Assembly: GCA_964424115.1 (NCBI GenBank) | Contig: CAYRHN010000001.1 | Span: 372,001-436,000, forward strand | Length of the DNA: 64,000 bases | Source of the DNA: CAYRHN01 sp964424115 | GTDB lineage: Bacteria; Chloroflexota; Anaerolineae; Anaerolineales; Anaerolineaceae | Direction: 5' to 3' | Part shown: piece after piece, positions 1-8,284 of the stretch | How positions within the stretch are numbered: the stretch's first letter is position 1 | Layout of the letters: every line of letters begins with the position of its first letter | Notes under the pieces: generated by a model | The model's database searches: none | What the model was told of the DNA's origin: nothing | What the model saw: only the letters and a program-made list of their open reading frames with translations | Made by a program: the position numbers and the translations under genes

Positions 1-2
1 TC

Positions 3-2081
3 ATGAAAAGTCGCGAAGAAGGCTCTTCTGCAATTGAAAATTGGCGAACATGGATTTTTTACGGGCTGTTGGTTTTGGCCTTTGGTTTCTATATTGTCCG
101 ATTATTTGATTATCAAATTGTCCGCGGTGAAGATTATAAAACCGCTGCCATGGATCAACGGAAAAAAGTTATTAGCGAGCCGACGCAGCGAGGTATTATT
201 TATGATCGAAATGGTTATATCCTGGCTCGCAACGTTCCATCTTACGACCTGGTAATAACCCCTGCTCTTTTACCAGAAGATGAAGGCGAGATTGAGGAAA
301 TCTATCGCGAGTTATCTGAACTAACTGGTCTACCAGTGAACCAGGGAGATATTAATGATGAAAACGTTATTAAGGGTTTCAAACCTTGTGATAACGAACT
401 AGGTATTACGCAGATCATTTATATTGCCGACACAAACTGGCCTTTCAGCCCAGTGAAAGTTAAATGTAACATTGATGAAGCAATAGCGATGGTGATCAAT
501 GAAAAAGCCGCCGATTGGCCCGGCGTTGGTATTCAGGTGTCTCCGGTTCGGGATTATCCTAGCGGATCTGTTACGGCTGAGATCATTGGGTTCTTGGGTC
601 CAATCCCGGCGGCGTTAAAGGATAAGTACCAATTGTTAGGTTTTGACCTTAACCGCGACAAAATCGGTTACGCCGGAATTGAATCTACAATGGATGATTA
701 TTTGGCGGGGACCAATGGGAAGCGTGTAGTTGAGGTTGATGTGGCAGGCAAGGAAGTGCGAGATTTAGAAGTTCCGATTGAGGCCGTACCGGGCGACAAT
801 GTGACACTAACAATCGACACTCGCCTTCAGCGAGCTGCGCGCGACGCATTGATTGCCGAGATGGCTAAAGTCAATCGGCAGTTTCCCCAATATGGGTTGT
901 CAAATGGGGTTGTTATTGCCATGAATCCTAAAACGGGAGAGATATTGGCGTTGGTTTCGTTTCCAAATTACGAGAACAACCGAATGGCGCAACAAATTCC
1001 TGCCTATTACTACGAACAATTGCAGCGAGATCCGAACCGCCCATTGTTCAATCATGCTATTTCTGCTGAGCTTCCACCAGGGTCCGTTTTTAAATTGGCT
1101 GCCTCGCTAGGCATCCTGAATGAAGATGTCGTTACACCAGACCAATTGATCGATGACCCAGGGAAGATCACTATTCAAGAAAGGTTCCTGGAAAACGAAA
1201 CTGGCCGCTCCAGGGATTATGTTTGCTACTTGTATAAAACAACTGGCGGTGGGCATGGGAAGCTAGATTTCTTGGGGGGATTGTCCCAATCGTGTGATGT
1301 ATATTTCTACAAAGTTGGTGGCGGGTACCAAGACGAAGTGCCCAAAGGTTTGGGAATTTGGCGATTGGGAGAATATGCCAGAGCTTTAGGTTACGGAGAG
1401 GCCACTGGGATCGAATTGCCTGGTGAAGCCAGCGGGTTGATTCCTGATCCAAACTGGAAACGCTTGACTGTAGGGGAGAACTGGTCAACCGGCGACACAT
1501 ATATTTCGACGATTGGACAAGGTTACGTGCTTGCCACTCCTATTCAAGTATTGGTGTCTGCTGCCACAATAGCCAATGATGGCAAGATGATGAAACCCAC
1601 GCTTATTAAACAGATTACAGATGCAAACGGAAACGTGGTTAAATCATTTGAACCAGTGGTTGTACGGGATATTACCGTTGATCCGGTTATAACAATCTAC
1701 GATGAAAACAACTTCGCTACCGACCAAAAGATTCCTGTAGAAAAATGGGTGGTTGACAAAGTAAAAGAGGGAATGAGAAAAGTTGTGGTAGATGGCACAG
1801 CTCACACAATATTTAATGGGATGACAGTTCCTTCTGCGGGGAAGACGGGAACGGCTGAATATTGTGATAATGTAGCCCAGGAGAGGGGGGCTTGTGACTT
1901 TGGAAGATGGCCCTCCCACGCCTGGTATATTGGATATGCCCCGTACAACGACCCGGAAATTGCAGTTGTTGTATTTGTCTATAATGGTTCGGAAGGATCG
2001 ACAGTTGCGGCGCCGATAGCCAGGAAAGTGATGGAAGCTTATTTTTGTCTGCAATCTACAGATCCAGCGGCTTGTCCGTAG
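3..2081 (+). CDS. mrdA: Penicillin-binding protein 2, peptidoglycan transpeptidase
   Basis: Class B penicillin-binding protein that crosslinks peptidoglycan during cell elongation, partner of RodA. One N-terminal membrane segment (about residues 17-40) is followed by the dimerisation region and a transpeptidase domain. All three active-site motifs are visible: S361-V-F-K with the catalytic serine, S430-C-D in place of SxN, and K614-T-G. The 692-residue length is normal for PBP2. The ATG overlaps a TGA in ATGA at positions 3-6, as if translationally coupled to an upstream gene outside the window (mreD would be the usual one; inference). rodA follows after the min genes, which supports PBP2 rather than the divisome enzyme FtsI. 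Confidence 0.95.
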   Translation: MKSREEGSSAIENWRTWIFYGLLVLAFGFYIVRLFDYQIVRGEDYKTAAMDQRKKVISEPTQRGIIYDRNGYILARNVPSYDLVITPALLPEDEGEIEEIYRELSELTGLPVNQGDINDENVIKGFKPCDNELGITQIIYIADTNWPFSPVKVKCNIDEAIAMVINEKAADWPGVGIQVSPVRDYPSGSVTAEIIGFLGPIPAALKDKYQLLGFDLNRDKIGYAGIESTMDDYLAGTNGKRVVEVDVAGKEVRDLEVPIEAVPGDNVTLTIDTRLQRAARDALIAEMAKVNRQFPQYGLSNGVVIAMNPKTGEILALVSFPNYENNRMAQQIPAYYYEQLQRDPNRPLFNHAISAELPPGSVFKLAASLGILNEDVVTPDQLIDDPGKITIQERFLENETGRSRDYVCYLYKTTGGGHGKLDFLGGLSQSCDVYFYKVGGGYQDEVPKGLGIWRLGEYARALGYGEATGIELPGEASGLIPDPNWKRLTVGENWSTGDTYISTIGQGYVLATPIQVLVSAATIANDGKMMKPTLIKQITDANGNVVKSFEPVVVRDITVDPVITIYDENNFATDQKIPVEKWVVDKVKEGMRKVVVDGTAHTIFNGMTVPSAGKTGTAEYCDNVAQERGACDFGRWPSHAWYIGYAPYNDPEIAVVVFVYNGSEGSTVAAPIARKVMEAYFCLQSTDPAACP

Positions 2082-2098
2082 TCCGCTGGTATTATTCC

Positions 2099-2107
2099 TG
2101 CTATAAT
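2099..2107 (+). promoter_or_regulatory. Extended -10 promoter element before minC
   Basis: TG-C-TATAAT matches the extended -10 consensus TGnTATAAT. It lies 9 nt before the ATG at 2117, so a transcript would begin almost on the start codon. No convincing -35 is seen at 16-18 nt spacing. It may give the min genes their own promoter inside the mrdA-rodA operon and make minC nearly leaderless. Confidence 0.55.
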
Positions 2108-2116
2108 TATCGAACG

Positions 2117-2818
2117 ATGATTACCGAGAAGAAGTTACAAGTACAAATAAAAGGGATTCGTGATGGGCTCCTTATCACATTGGGAAATGGAGAATGGCCC
2201 GTTCTATTAGATGCGCTGTATCAACATATAGATGAAAGAGAAGCATTTTTTAAGGGAGCCAGGGTAGCTATCGATGTAGGGGATCAAATTCTGAAGGCTG
2301 CGGAAATGGGCAGCTTGCGAGAAAGGTTATCTGAAAAAGGGATTGCTCTATGGGCGGTTTTGGGAAATTCTCCAAAAACCGAAGAGACCGCTCGGTTATT
2401 AGGATTGGCCACAAAGATCTTTTCGCCGAAACCAGAAAGAGAAATGCGGGCTTTCAGCACAAACCTGGACGAATCTCTGAATGCGATATTGGTTCAGCGT
2501 ACCTTGCGGTCGGGATTTAAAGTTCAGTCTCCCGGACACGCCATTGTTTTTGGAGATATTAACCCGGGGGCGGAAGTATTCGCGAGCGGAAACATCATTG
2601 TATGGGGCAGGCTGCGTGGAGTGGCGCATGCAGGGATAGATGGCGATGATCAGGCGTTTGTGGCAGCATTAGAGATGGCGCCAACGCAACTGCGTATAGC
2701 CAATACCGTGGCAATTCCTCCAAAACAAAAAGGAAAGCTGGTGCCAGAAGTGGCGCGAGTCCACCACGGACAAATTGTTGTTGAACCTTGGGATATCAAG
2801 AAAGAGGGAGGAAGATGA
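2117..2818 (+). CDS. minC: Septum site-determining protein MinC
   Basis: FtsZ antagonist that blocks division away from midcell when recruited to the membrane by MinD. The N-terminal half is the variable FtsZ-inhibiting domain. The C-terminal half, from about residue 130, is the beta-helical MinC_C domain with its glycine-rich turns (GHAIVFGDINPGAEV and following). The longer open frame from 2045 would overlap mrdA by 37 bp. The ATG at 2117 gives 233 residues, the usual size, and follows a TATAAT. The stop overlaps the minD start as ATGA. The identity is firm from the C-terminal domain and from minD/minE next door. Confidence 0.93.
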   Translation: MITEKKLQVQIKGIRDGLLITLGNGEWPVLLDALYQHIDEREAFFKGARVAIDVGDQILKAAEMGSLRERLSEKGIALWAVLGNSPKTEETARLLGLATKIFSPKPEREMRAFSTNLDESLNAILVQRTLRSGFKVQSPGHAIVFGDINPGAEVFASGNIIVWGRLRGVAHAGIDGDDQAFVAALEMAPTQLRIANTVAIPPKQKGKLVPEVARVHHGQIVVEPWDIKKEGGR

Positions 2819-3612
2819 GCGCTACTGTTGTAACGATCAGTTCAGGGAAGGGCGGGGTTGGCAAGACTACTACAACGGCCAATTTGGCTGTGGCATTAGC
2901 CCTGACCGGTGACAAGGTAGTCTGCATAGATGGCGACATAGGTTTGCGCAACCTGGATGTGGTGATGGGGCTTGAAAACCGGATTGTGTATGATCTGGTG
3001 GACGTGGTAGAGGGGCGTTGTCGATTACGACAAGCCATGATCCGCGATAAGCGATTACCAGAGCTTCACTTAATTCCTGCTGCCCAAACGCGCGATAAAT
3101 CGGCGGTTTCCCCAAGTGATATGGTCAGGTTGTGTGATGAATTAAGGCCAGAATGTGATTGGATAATTATCGATTCTCCTGCAGGGATAGAGCGTGGCTT
3201 CAGGAATGCACTTGCGCCTGCAGATATTGTGATCGTAGTCACCAATCCAGAAGTATCTGCAGTACGCGATGCAGATAGGATAGTAGGTCTTGTAGAGGCC
3301 GAGGAAAAAGGACCCGCAAGACTAATCATTAATCGCTTGAATCCCGCCATGGTAAAGCGGGGAGATATGCTAACAGCAGATGATGTATTAGAATTACTGG
3401 CCATAGATCTGATTGGGATCGTGCCAGAAGATGAAAATGTAATTATAAGCACCAATCGAGGACAGCCGATTGCTCTTGAGGGAAAAACTGTTGCGGGGCA
3501 TGCTTTCCAAAATATTGCCCGACGGTTGAAAGGTGAAGATGTTCCGTTCCTAGATTTGGGTGAACATGATGGTTGGCGCAGTAAATTATCTCGGCTCTTT
3601 CGGGGAGGGTAA
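2815..3612 (+). CDS. minD: Septum site-determining ATPase MinD
   Basis: Membrane-cycling P-loop ATPase of the ParA/MinD family that carries MinC and responds to MinE. The deviant Walker A motif GKGGVGKTT has both signature lysines (K12 and K17), and the MinD-type DSPAGIE motif follows. The C-terminal WRSKLSRLF segment is a typical amphipathic membrane-targeting helix. An in-frame start at 2788 is rejected because GGGAGGAAG directly precedes the ATG at 2815, which overlaps the minC stop by four bases. The length of 265 residues is normal. Confidence 0.96.
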   Translation: MSATVVTISSGKGGVGKTTTTANLAVALALTGDKVVCIDGDIGLRNLDVVMGLENRIVYDLVDVVEGRCRLRQAMIRDKRLPELHLIPAAQTRDKSAVSPSDMVRLCDELRPECDWIIIDSPAGIERGFRNALAPADIVIVVTNPEVSAVRDADRIVGLVEAEEKGPARLIINRLNPAMVKRGDMLTADDVLELLAIDLIGIVPEDENVIISTNRGQPIALEGKTVAGHAFQNIARRLKGEDVPFLDLGEHDGWRSKLSRLFRGG

Positions 3613-3614
3613 GA

Positions 3615-3884
3615 ATGGCATCCTGGATGGATCAATTATTAGGACGGCAACCAAAGAGCGCGGATAAGGCCAAAGAACGATTAAAGCTGGTTCTGATTCA
3701 TGATCGGACCGACATATCTCCGGATAATTTGGAACTGATGAAGAATGAGTTGCTGCAAGTGATCTCCCGATATGTTGAAATCGATCCGAGGGCGGTGCAG
3801 ATCCGAATGACCCAGGATGGGCGAGAACAACGTCTTGTGGCGGATATCCCCCTCAAAGTATCCTCGCGTCGGAGGGCAGGGTAA
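3615..3884 (+). CDS. minE: Cell division topological specificity factor MinE
   Basis: Small regulator that stimulates MinD ATPase and gives the Min system its spatial pattern. The family pattern is visible: an N-terminal membrane-binding/MinD-contact segment, then the conserved KERLKLVLIHDR stretch, then a C-terminal dimerisation half containing YVEIDP. It has 89 residues, the normal length. GGGGAGGG lies just upstream and only 2 nt separate it from the minD stop, so it is co-translated. Presence of MinE suggests an oscillating rather than a MinJ/DivIVA-anchored Min system (inference). Confidence 0.94.
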   Translation: MASWMDQLLGRQPKSADKAKERLKLVLIHDRTDISPDNLELMKNELLQVISRYVEIDPRAVQIRMTQDGREQRLVADIPLKVSSRRRAG

Positions 3885-3893
3885 GACTCTCGT

Positions 3894-4988
3894 ATGAAAA
3901 GAGAGCTGTGGCGGCACTTTGATTTTTCGCTTTTTGGCGCAGTTTTATTGTTGTGTGTTTTTGGGATCGTAATGATCAATTCGGCTGCGGCCGGAAACGA
4001 AGAGATTGCCACATCGGTCGGACGACAAATTATTTTTGTTGCCATTGGAATGATCATCATCTTGGTGATGACCATAATCGATTATCATTATTGGTCAGCA
4101 ATGGCACGGCCTATGTATTTTATCGCTGTTGGCGCTCTCATTGTTATTTTTGTAGTTGGGGAAGCACGATTTGGATCTGCGAGGTGGGTAGACACTGGCT
4201 TAATCCTGATTCAGCCTTCAGAATTAGCTAAAATTGTCATGATCATGGTTCTGGCGGATTATTTCGCTCGAAACAAAGAGGCGCCTCGGAACCTGCGCTG
4301 GATCATGGGGGGATTCTTATTGACGGCTGGTATGGTGGTTTGGATCATTCTCCAACCAAACTTAAGCACTTCGATTGTAATTTTTGTTTTGTGGTTCGCG
4401 TTGCTGTGGTTTAGTGGATTGCCGATAAAATACCTCGCCATATTTATTGGCGTTGCTGTCATTGGCGCAATTATTATATTTCCATTTCTGCAAGATTATC
4501 AGCAATTGCGAATTCTAAATTTCTTTTTCCCTAATCAGGAAGAACGATACGGCGAGACATTCAATGTGCAGCAAGCGCTGATTACGATTGGTTCAGGGGG
4601 ATGGTTTGGCGAAGGATATGGTCAAAGCGGACAGGTGCAACTCCGCTTTCTTAAAGTTCGGCATACCGATTTTATTTTTTCTGTGATCGCTGGAGAATTT
4701 GGATTTGTTGGCGCGATTGTTGTTATTTTGGCGCTTGTTTTCGTAATCTACCGTTGTATTCGGGCAGGTCAAAGAGCAGTAGATATGTATGGCTCGTTGA
4801 TGGCGTATGGGTTTGCTACATTGATCCTCTTCCAGACGGTAGTTAACATTGGGGTAAATCTAAATGTGCTTCCGGTCACTGGTCTGACATTGCCTTTTGT
4901 TAGTTATGGGGGCAGTTCGCTTCTCTCGCTGGTATTGGGAGTAGGATTGGTGGAGAGCGTAATTTCGCGTGGTAGAGCGTATGATTGA
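3894..4988 (+). CDS. rodA: Rod shape-determining glycosyltransferase RodA (SEDS family)
   Basis: Polytopic SEDS glycosyltransferase that polymerises lipid II with its partner PBP2. About ten hydrophobic segments are visible, and the C-terminal family signature LPFVSYGGSSLLSL is intact. Its 364 residues and its operon with mrdA favour RodA over FtsW. It starts 9 nt after minE, with GGGAGGG a little upstream. It is the last gene of the shape/division operon, separated from mrdA only by minCDE. Confidence 0.93.
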   Translation: MKRELWRHFDFSLFGAVLLLCVFGIVMINSAAAGNEEIATSVGRQIIFVAIGMIIILVMTIIDYHYWSAMARPMYFIAVGALIVIFVVGEARFGSARWVDTGLILIQPSELAKIVMIMVLADYFARNKEAPRNLRWIMGGFLLTAGMVVWIILQPNLSTSIVIFVLWFALLWFSGLPIKYLAIFIGVAVIGAIIIFPFLQDYQQLRILNFFFPNQEERYGETFNVQQALITIGSGGWFGEGYGQSGQVQLRFLKVRHTDFIFSVIAGEFGFVGAIVVILALVFVIYRCIRAGQRAVDMYGSLMAYGFATLILFQTVVNIGVNLNVLPVTGLTLPFVSYGGSSLLSLVLGVGLVESVISRGRAYD

Positions 4989-5074
4989 GAATGTCGCAGC
5001 ATGTTTGACGCGTTGAATGGTTGGTTATTGTCTTAAAGGCCTGAGTGAATTTGTGGCAATACAGAAATTAACCC

Positions 5075-5103
5075 TAGACGAACCTAAACGGGAGTGGTAA
5101 AAT
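5075..5103 (+). promoter_or_regulatory. Promoter of tRNA-Gln
   Basis: TAGACG (5075-5080), a 17-nt spacer and TAAAAT (5098-5103) stand 17 nt before the mature tRNA 5' end, leaving a short leader for RNase P to remove. The -35 matches TTGACA in 4 of 6 positions. Confidence 0.6.
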
Positions 5104-5120
5104 ACCGACCGTTCCTTAAT

Positions 5121-5194
5121 TGGGGGCTCGTCTAATGGCAGGACTGCACACTCTGGATGTGCCTGTAGAGGTTCGAATCCTTTGCCCCCAGCCA
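5121..5194 (+). tRNA. tRNA-Gln (anticodon CTG)
   Basis: A full cloverleaf can be folded. The acceptor stem is TGGGGGC with GCCCCCA. The anticodon stem is GCACA with TGTGC, around loop CTCTGGA with anticodon CTG reading CAG. The T arm carries TTCGAAT. Discriminator G is followed by an encoded CCA (5192-5194). The U-A first acceptor pair is typical of tRNA-Gln. It has its own promoter and terminator, so it is a monocistronic unit. Confidence 0.96.
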
Positions 5195-5213
5195 AAAATG
5201 CTGTTGAACATAG

Positions 5214-5236
5214 AAAGCGCCGTAAGGCGTTTTTTA
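5214..5236 (+). terminator. Rho-independent terminator after tRNA-Gln
   Basis: AAAGCGCC and GGCGTTTT form an 8-bp stem (one G-U pair) around the tetraloop GTAA, followed directly by more T residues. It begins 20 nt after the tRNA CCA end. Confidence 0.85.
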
Positions 5237-5273
5237 TGTTAAAACCATTTGAACCTCCAAGGGAGTAGATTAA

Positions 5274-5303
5274 TTGAAGAATCAAAAGCCCTTGTTGTAT
5301 AAT
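5274..5303 (+). promoter_or_regulatory. Promoter of the patatin-like gene
   Basis: TTGAAG (5274-5279), an 18-nt spacer and TATAAT (5298-5303). Transcription would begin near 5310, giving a leader of about 17 nt that contains the TTGGAGG ribosome binding site of the gene at 5327. Confidence 0.65.
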
Positions 5304-5326
5304 TTAACAAGGTGATTGGAGGTTCT

Positions 5327-6253
5327 ATGAAAGCATTTCGAAAAAATGTGGCGATTGCGTTGGACGGCGGCGGAATTAAGGGAGTAATTTGTACTCGAGC
5401 GTTGAGCTTGCTGGAAAAATATCTTGGAAAAAAATCCCAAGATATTTTCCATATAGCGGTAGGTACATCTACAGGTTCAATCATTTCATCAGGGATCGGG
5501 TGTGGATTAACTGCAAAAGAATTAACTGATCTCTACGTACGATTTGGGCAACGGGTCTTTCCCCGTTCTTGGAGGACCGCATTTTGGCCTCTCAGTCGTT
5601 ACAAATATCCCCAGGAACCAATCGAGAGTCTTTTGAAAGATTATTTTGGTAATAGGACGATGGGGGATTTTTGGACGCAAAAGCCCCAGATGGATGTTGT
5701 GATCACAACCTTTGACCTAAAAGAGAATCGGACGCGATTTATAAAACCGTGGAAGGTGGAATATAGTGGGTGGCCTTTGGTAAAGGCAATTCGCGGTTCT
5801 TGCACAGTGCCCACGTTTTTCCCAGTCCCTGACGGAAGGTATGTAGATGGCGGCGTGGGATCTTTTGCTAATCCATGCTATCTTGCGGCTTATGAAGCTG
5901 TTTTTTGCATGAATTGGGATCCAAAGGAAACTACAATCATCAGTCTGGGAACAGGGCGTGATCCTTATTCCTTTGATCCAAGAAATACTCCTAAAATGTT
6001 CGCGTGGAATTGGCTGATGCCTATGTTTGGTGCATTTTTACACTCGGCAGAGGATCAACAGGTTCATCTTGTTGACACATTCTTCACAAATATTGATTTC
6101 CGCAGATTTCAAATTGATCTAGCGTCTCCAATGGATATGGACGATCCTTCCAAAATCCCAGTCTTACTCGATTACGGAGACAAGATGGGCGAAATGATTC
6201 TTAAGGATCAGGTTGACCGCGCGATGCATGTTGTTGCTAAGAAGGCGTTTTAG
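5327..6253 (+). CDS. Patatin-like phospholipase family protein
   Basis: Predicted lipid acyl hydrolase with a Ser-Asp dyad. The sequence shows the oxyanion loop D13-GGGIKG, the nucleophile elbow G46-T-S48-T-G, and the DGG motif with the dyad aspartate further on. No signal peptide or membrane segment is seen, so it is probably cytoplasmic. An in-frame GTG at 5312 is rejected because TTGGAGG lies between it and the ATG at 5327. It has 308 residues. It belongs to the patatin group closer to the eukaryotic and CapV-like proteins than to RssA (judged from motif style). No cyclase gene adjoins it, so a CBASS role has no support here. The natural lipid is unknown. Confidence 0.88.
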   Translation: MKAFRKNVAIALDGGGIKGVICTRALSLLEKYLGKKSQDIFHIAVGTSTGSIISSGIGCGLTAKELTDLYVRFGQRVFPRSWRTAFWPLSRYKYPQEPIESLLKDYFGNRTMGDFWTQKPQMDVVITTFDLKENRTRFIKPWKVEYSGWPLVKAIRGSCTVPTFFPVPDGRYVDGGVGSFANPCYLAAYEAVFCMNWDPKETTIISLGTGRDPYSFDPRNTPKMFAWNWLMPMFGAFLHSAEDQQVHLVDTFFTNIDFRRFQIDLASPMDMDDPSKIPVLLDYGDKMGEMILKDQVDRAMHVVAKKAF

Positions 6254-6276
6254 ATTCTTGTTTAGGAGATGATGGA

Positions 6277-7281
6277 TCACCAGCGAGCATGGTGATCTTC
6301 CGCCCATCCTATCACATCGCCGACTTCAATTTTCTTGCCATCTTCGCCAATCACATAGCCCGAAAACCGACCAATCATCTGGTGAACGCTGGATGTGAGT
6401 ATTATAAAATTTGTGCTTGCAATGCGCTCATAAAAAGGGGTAAATGTAAGAGCTACCTGATCGCTGTTTCTTGTTTGTAACTTCCACGGGGCCATGAAGT
6501 TTTTGGTGTCGTAAATAAAATCGACATCATCGCTTATCTTTATCAGCCGGCCATTGATAGTGAGCCCGTTCTCGGTATATCCACTGCCGTCTGTCCAGCG
6601 ACCACCCAAGTTGATTCCCAGGCCTGGCGATGAAAAGGAAGCCCAATTCCAAAAACATTCGTATCGCCAGACTCCCCGGCCGAAATCAAGGCAGGCAAAG
6701 CCACCTTCGTTCTCGATTGAATATTTCTTTTCTCCAAGGATAAGATTGCCGGAGGCAGGCAAACAATTTTGTTTGCTGGTAAATTGGAATCGATTATTGC
6801 TCCAGGGAATCACAACATTAAGAGTTTCGTGATCAGGCGGGCGGACAATGGAGATCTCTGCGTTGAATTTCTTTCCTCCGAAATTTGGGCTATTGACTTT
6901 CAAGGTAACCCCAGAAGATGGTTCTTCGATGAACTCTAGAGAAAGGCTATTGTTGGCAAAATAAACGGAAGCATTAACCAAATCGGGAAGATCGCAGCCT
7001 TTCCCAAAGGGGGCCATAACCGTTTGTTCAATAAATTCTTTCGTGTGGAAATCAAGAAAATATACAAATGCCAATCCCATATAATCCAGGTTTGATAAAG
7101 TTACTGAGAATAGAAAGTTCTGAGTGGTAACACACCAGTAATTCCAACGTTTCTTTCTCATAGTATGTTTGGATAGGTTACAAATGTGAAGTGGCTGTCT
7201 TGACCATCCGACTGCTGCTGGATTAAGATTCCCCTCAAAGTCGCAAAGGTTTACTGTTGTTAGAACTTCTCGTTCGGCCAT
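6277..7281 (-). CDS. DUF2804 domain-containing protein
   Basis: Family of unknown function that spans the whole 334-residue protein. Recognisable family features are an N-terminal W-S-R-x-P-L-H segment, KKRWNYWCVTT near residue 45, and tryptophan/aspartate-rich motifs such as FGRGVWRYECFWNWAS in the middle, giving a mostly beta protein. No signal peptide or membrane segment is visible. AAAGGAT is well placed before the ATG. It is convergent with the patatin gene and follows degV, from which a 16-bp hairpin separates it. Confidence 0.8.
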   Translation of the reverse strand: MAEREVLTTVNLCDFEGNLNPAAVGWSRQPLHICNLSKHTMRKKRWNYWCVTTQNFLFSVTLSNLDYMGLAFVYFLDFHTKEFIEQTVMAPFGKGCDLPDLVNASVYFANNSLSLEFIEEPSSGVTLKVNSPNFGGKKFNAEISIVRPPDHETLNVVIPWSNNRFQFTSKQNCLPASGNLILGEKKYSIENEGGFACLDFGRGVWRYECFWNWASFSSPGLGINLGGRWTDGSGYTENGLTINGRLIKISDDVDFIYDTKNFMAPWKLQTRNSDQVALTFTPFYERIASTNFIILTSSVHQMIGRFSGYVIGEDGKKIEVGDVIGWAEDHHARW

Positions 7282-7297
7282 ATATGTTATCCTTTTT

Positions 7298-7338
7298 AAG
7301 AATTTCCGGGCGATGGTTGAATTCGCCCGGAAATTCTT
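7298..7338. repeat. 16-bp perfect inverted repeat between degV-like gene and DUF2804
   Basis: AAGAATTTCCGGGCGA (7298-7313) and its exact complement TCGCCCGGAAATTCTT (7323-7338) enclose a 9-nt loop. It lies in the 68-nt gap between two minus-strand genes. Neither side has a proper T run, so it is not a textbook terminator. It may stabilise an mRNA end or attenuate read-through. Confidence 0.75.
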
Positions 7339-7349
7339 CTAAACGGAGA

Positions 7350-8198
7350 TTATTTTGATAGAGTTGTGAAAAAACTAATCGCAATTGCACCAGGTCCGGC
7401 ATGGGTGAGAATTGCAGGAGGAAGGTCAAATATCTTTATTTCGGGAATCTCCAGCGCCGTTTTGAATTCTTCGGCCAATGCTTTCGCATCTTCCAATGCG
7501 CCTCCATGGAAGATCGTCAGACCAGCTTGAGGACCGCGAGGGCACTCAGACAAGACAATCTCGCGCAAACGAGCCTGGGCGCGTTTTTTTGTGCGCAGCG
7601 ATTCCACCGGCTCTGTATGACCACCGCGAAAAGTGAGCAAGGGTTTGACCTGCAGTAAAGTACCGATCAGGGCTTGTGCAGTTCCAATGCGGCCACCTTT
7701 GTGAAGGTATTCCAGAGTATCTACCAGAAAGTAAATCTTCTCCCTGCCAGCCATTTCTTTGATGCCGGCTTCCACTTCGTCGGCCGTTTTACCTTCCTGA
7801 ATCCATTGATAGGCCTTCATGATCATTGTATATACACCGCCACCGATTGATAGGGTATCTATCACCCGAATATCCGCATCGGGGAAATCTTGGGCAGCAG
7901 TTTCGGCGGATCTAACCGTCCCGCTTACCTGAGCGGATGGGCAAACCACGATCGCTGTGTCTTTGTTTTGCTGAATCGTTTTGTAATATGGTGTATATAA
8001 AGCAGGAGGCGGAGCCGCTGTTTTAGGAAGAGATGCAGATTCCCGTAATTTTTTCAAAAAAGTAGGACTATCTATGTCCGTGTCATCACGATAAGAATCG
8101 TTCCCAAAAATAATAATTTGAGGGAAGAAGGGGATCCCAAGCTGGTCGGCTTCAGCTTTATTCATACAAGAGGTAGTGTCTGCAAATATCTTTATCAT
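7350..8198 (-). CDS. DegV family fatty-acid-binding protein
   Basis: DegV/FakB family: a two-domain fold that holds a fatty acid and, in Gram-positives, presents it to the FakA kinase. Matching features are the N-terminal D-T-T-S start of the lipid pocket, SAQVSGTVRSAETAA, and the G-G-R-I-G element in YLHKGGRIGTAQAL. The protein has 282 residues. The frame opens at a GTG (8201) but the next codon ATG has AAAGGAA at good spacing, so 8198 is chosen. No fakA is visible nearby, so the partner must be elsewhere or absent. Confidence 0.9.
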   Translation of the reverse strand: MIKIFADTTSCMNKAEADQLGIPFFPQIIIFGNDSYRDDTDIDSPTFLKKLRESASLPKTAAPPPALYTPYYKTIQQNKDTAIVVCPSAQVSGTVRSAETAAQDFPDADIRVIDTLSIGGGVYTMIMKAYQWIQEGKTADEVEAGIKEMAGREKIYFLVDTLEYLHKGGRIGTAQALIGTLLQVKPLLTFRGGHTEPVESLRTKKRAQARLREIVLSECPRGPQAGLTIFHGGALEDAKALAEEFKTALEIPEIKIFDLPPAILTHAGPGAIAISFFTTLSK

Positions 8199-8284
8199 CA
8201 CTGTGAATTCCTTTCAAAGATATATAAAGAAAAATCGAACAAAAGTAAAGGGATTTATTGATGAGTCTATTATATACTAAAACA

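Noticed and set aside
5327..6253. CBASS-type antiphage operon based on the patatin-like gene
   Set aside because: No cyclic-nucleotide synthase, E1/E2 or other CBASS partner adjoins it; the neighbours are a tRNA and DUF2804.
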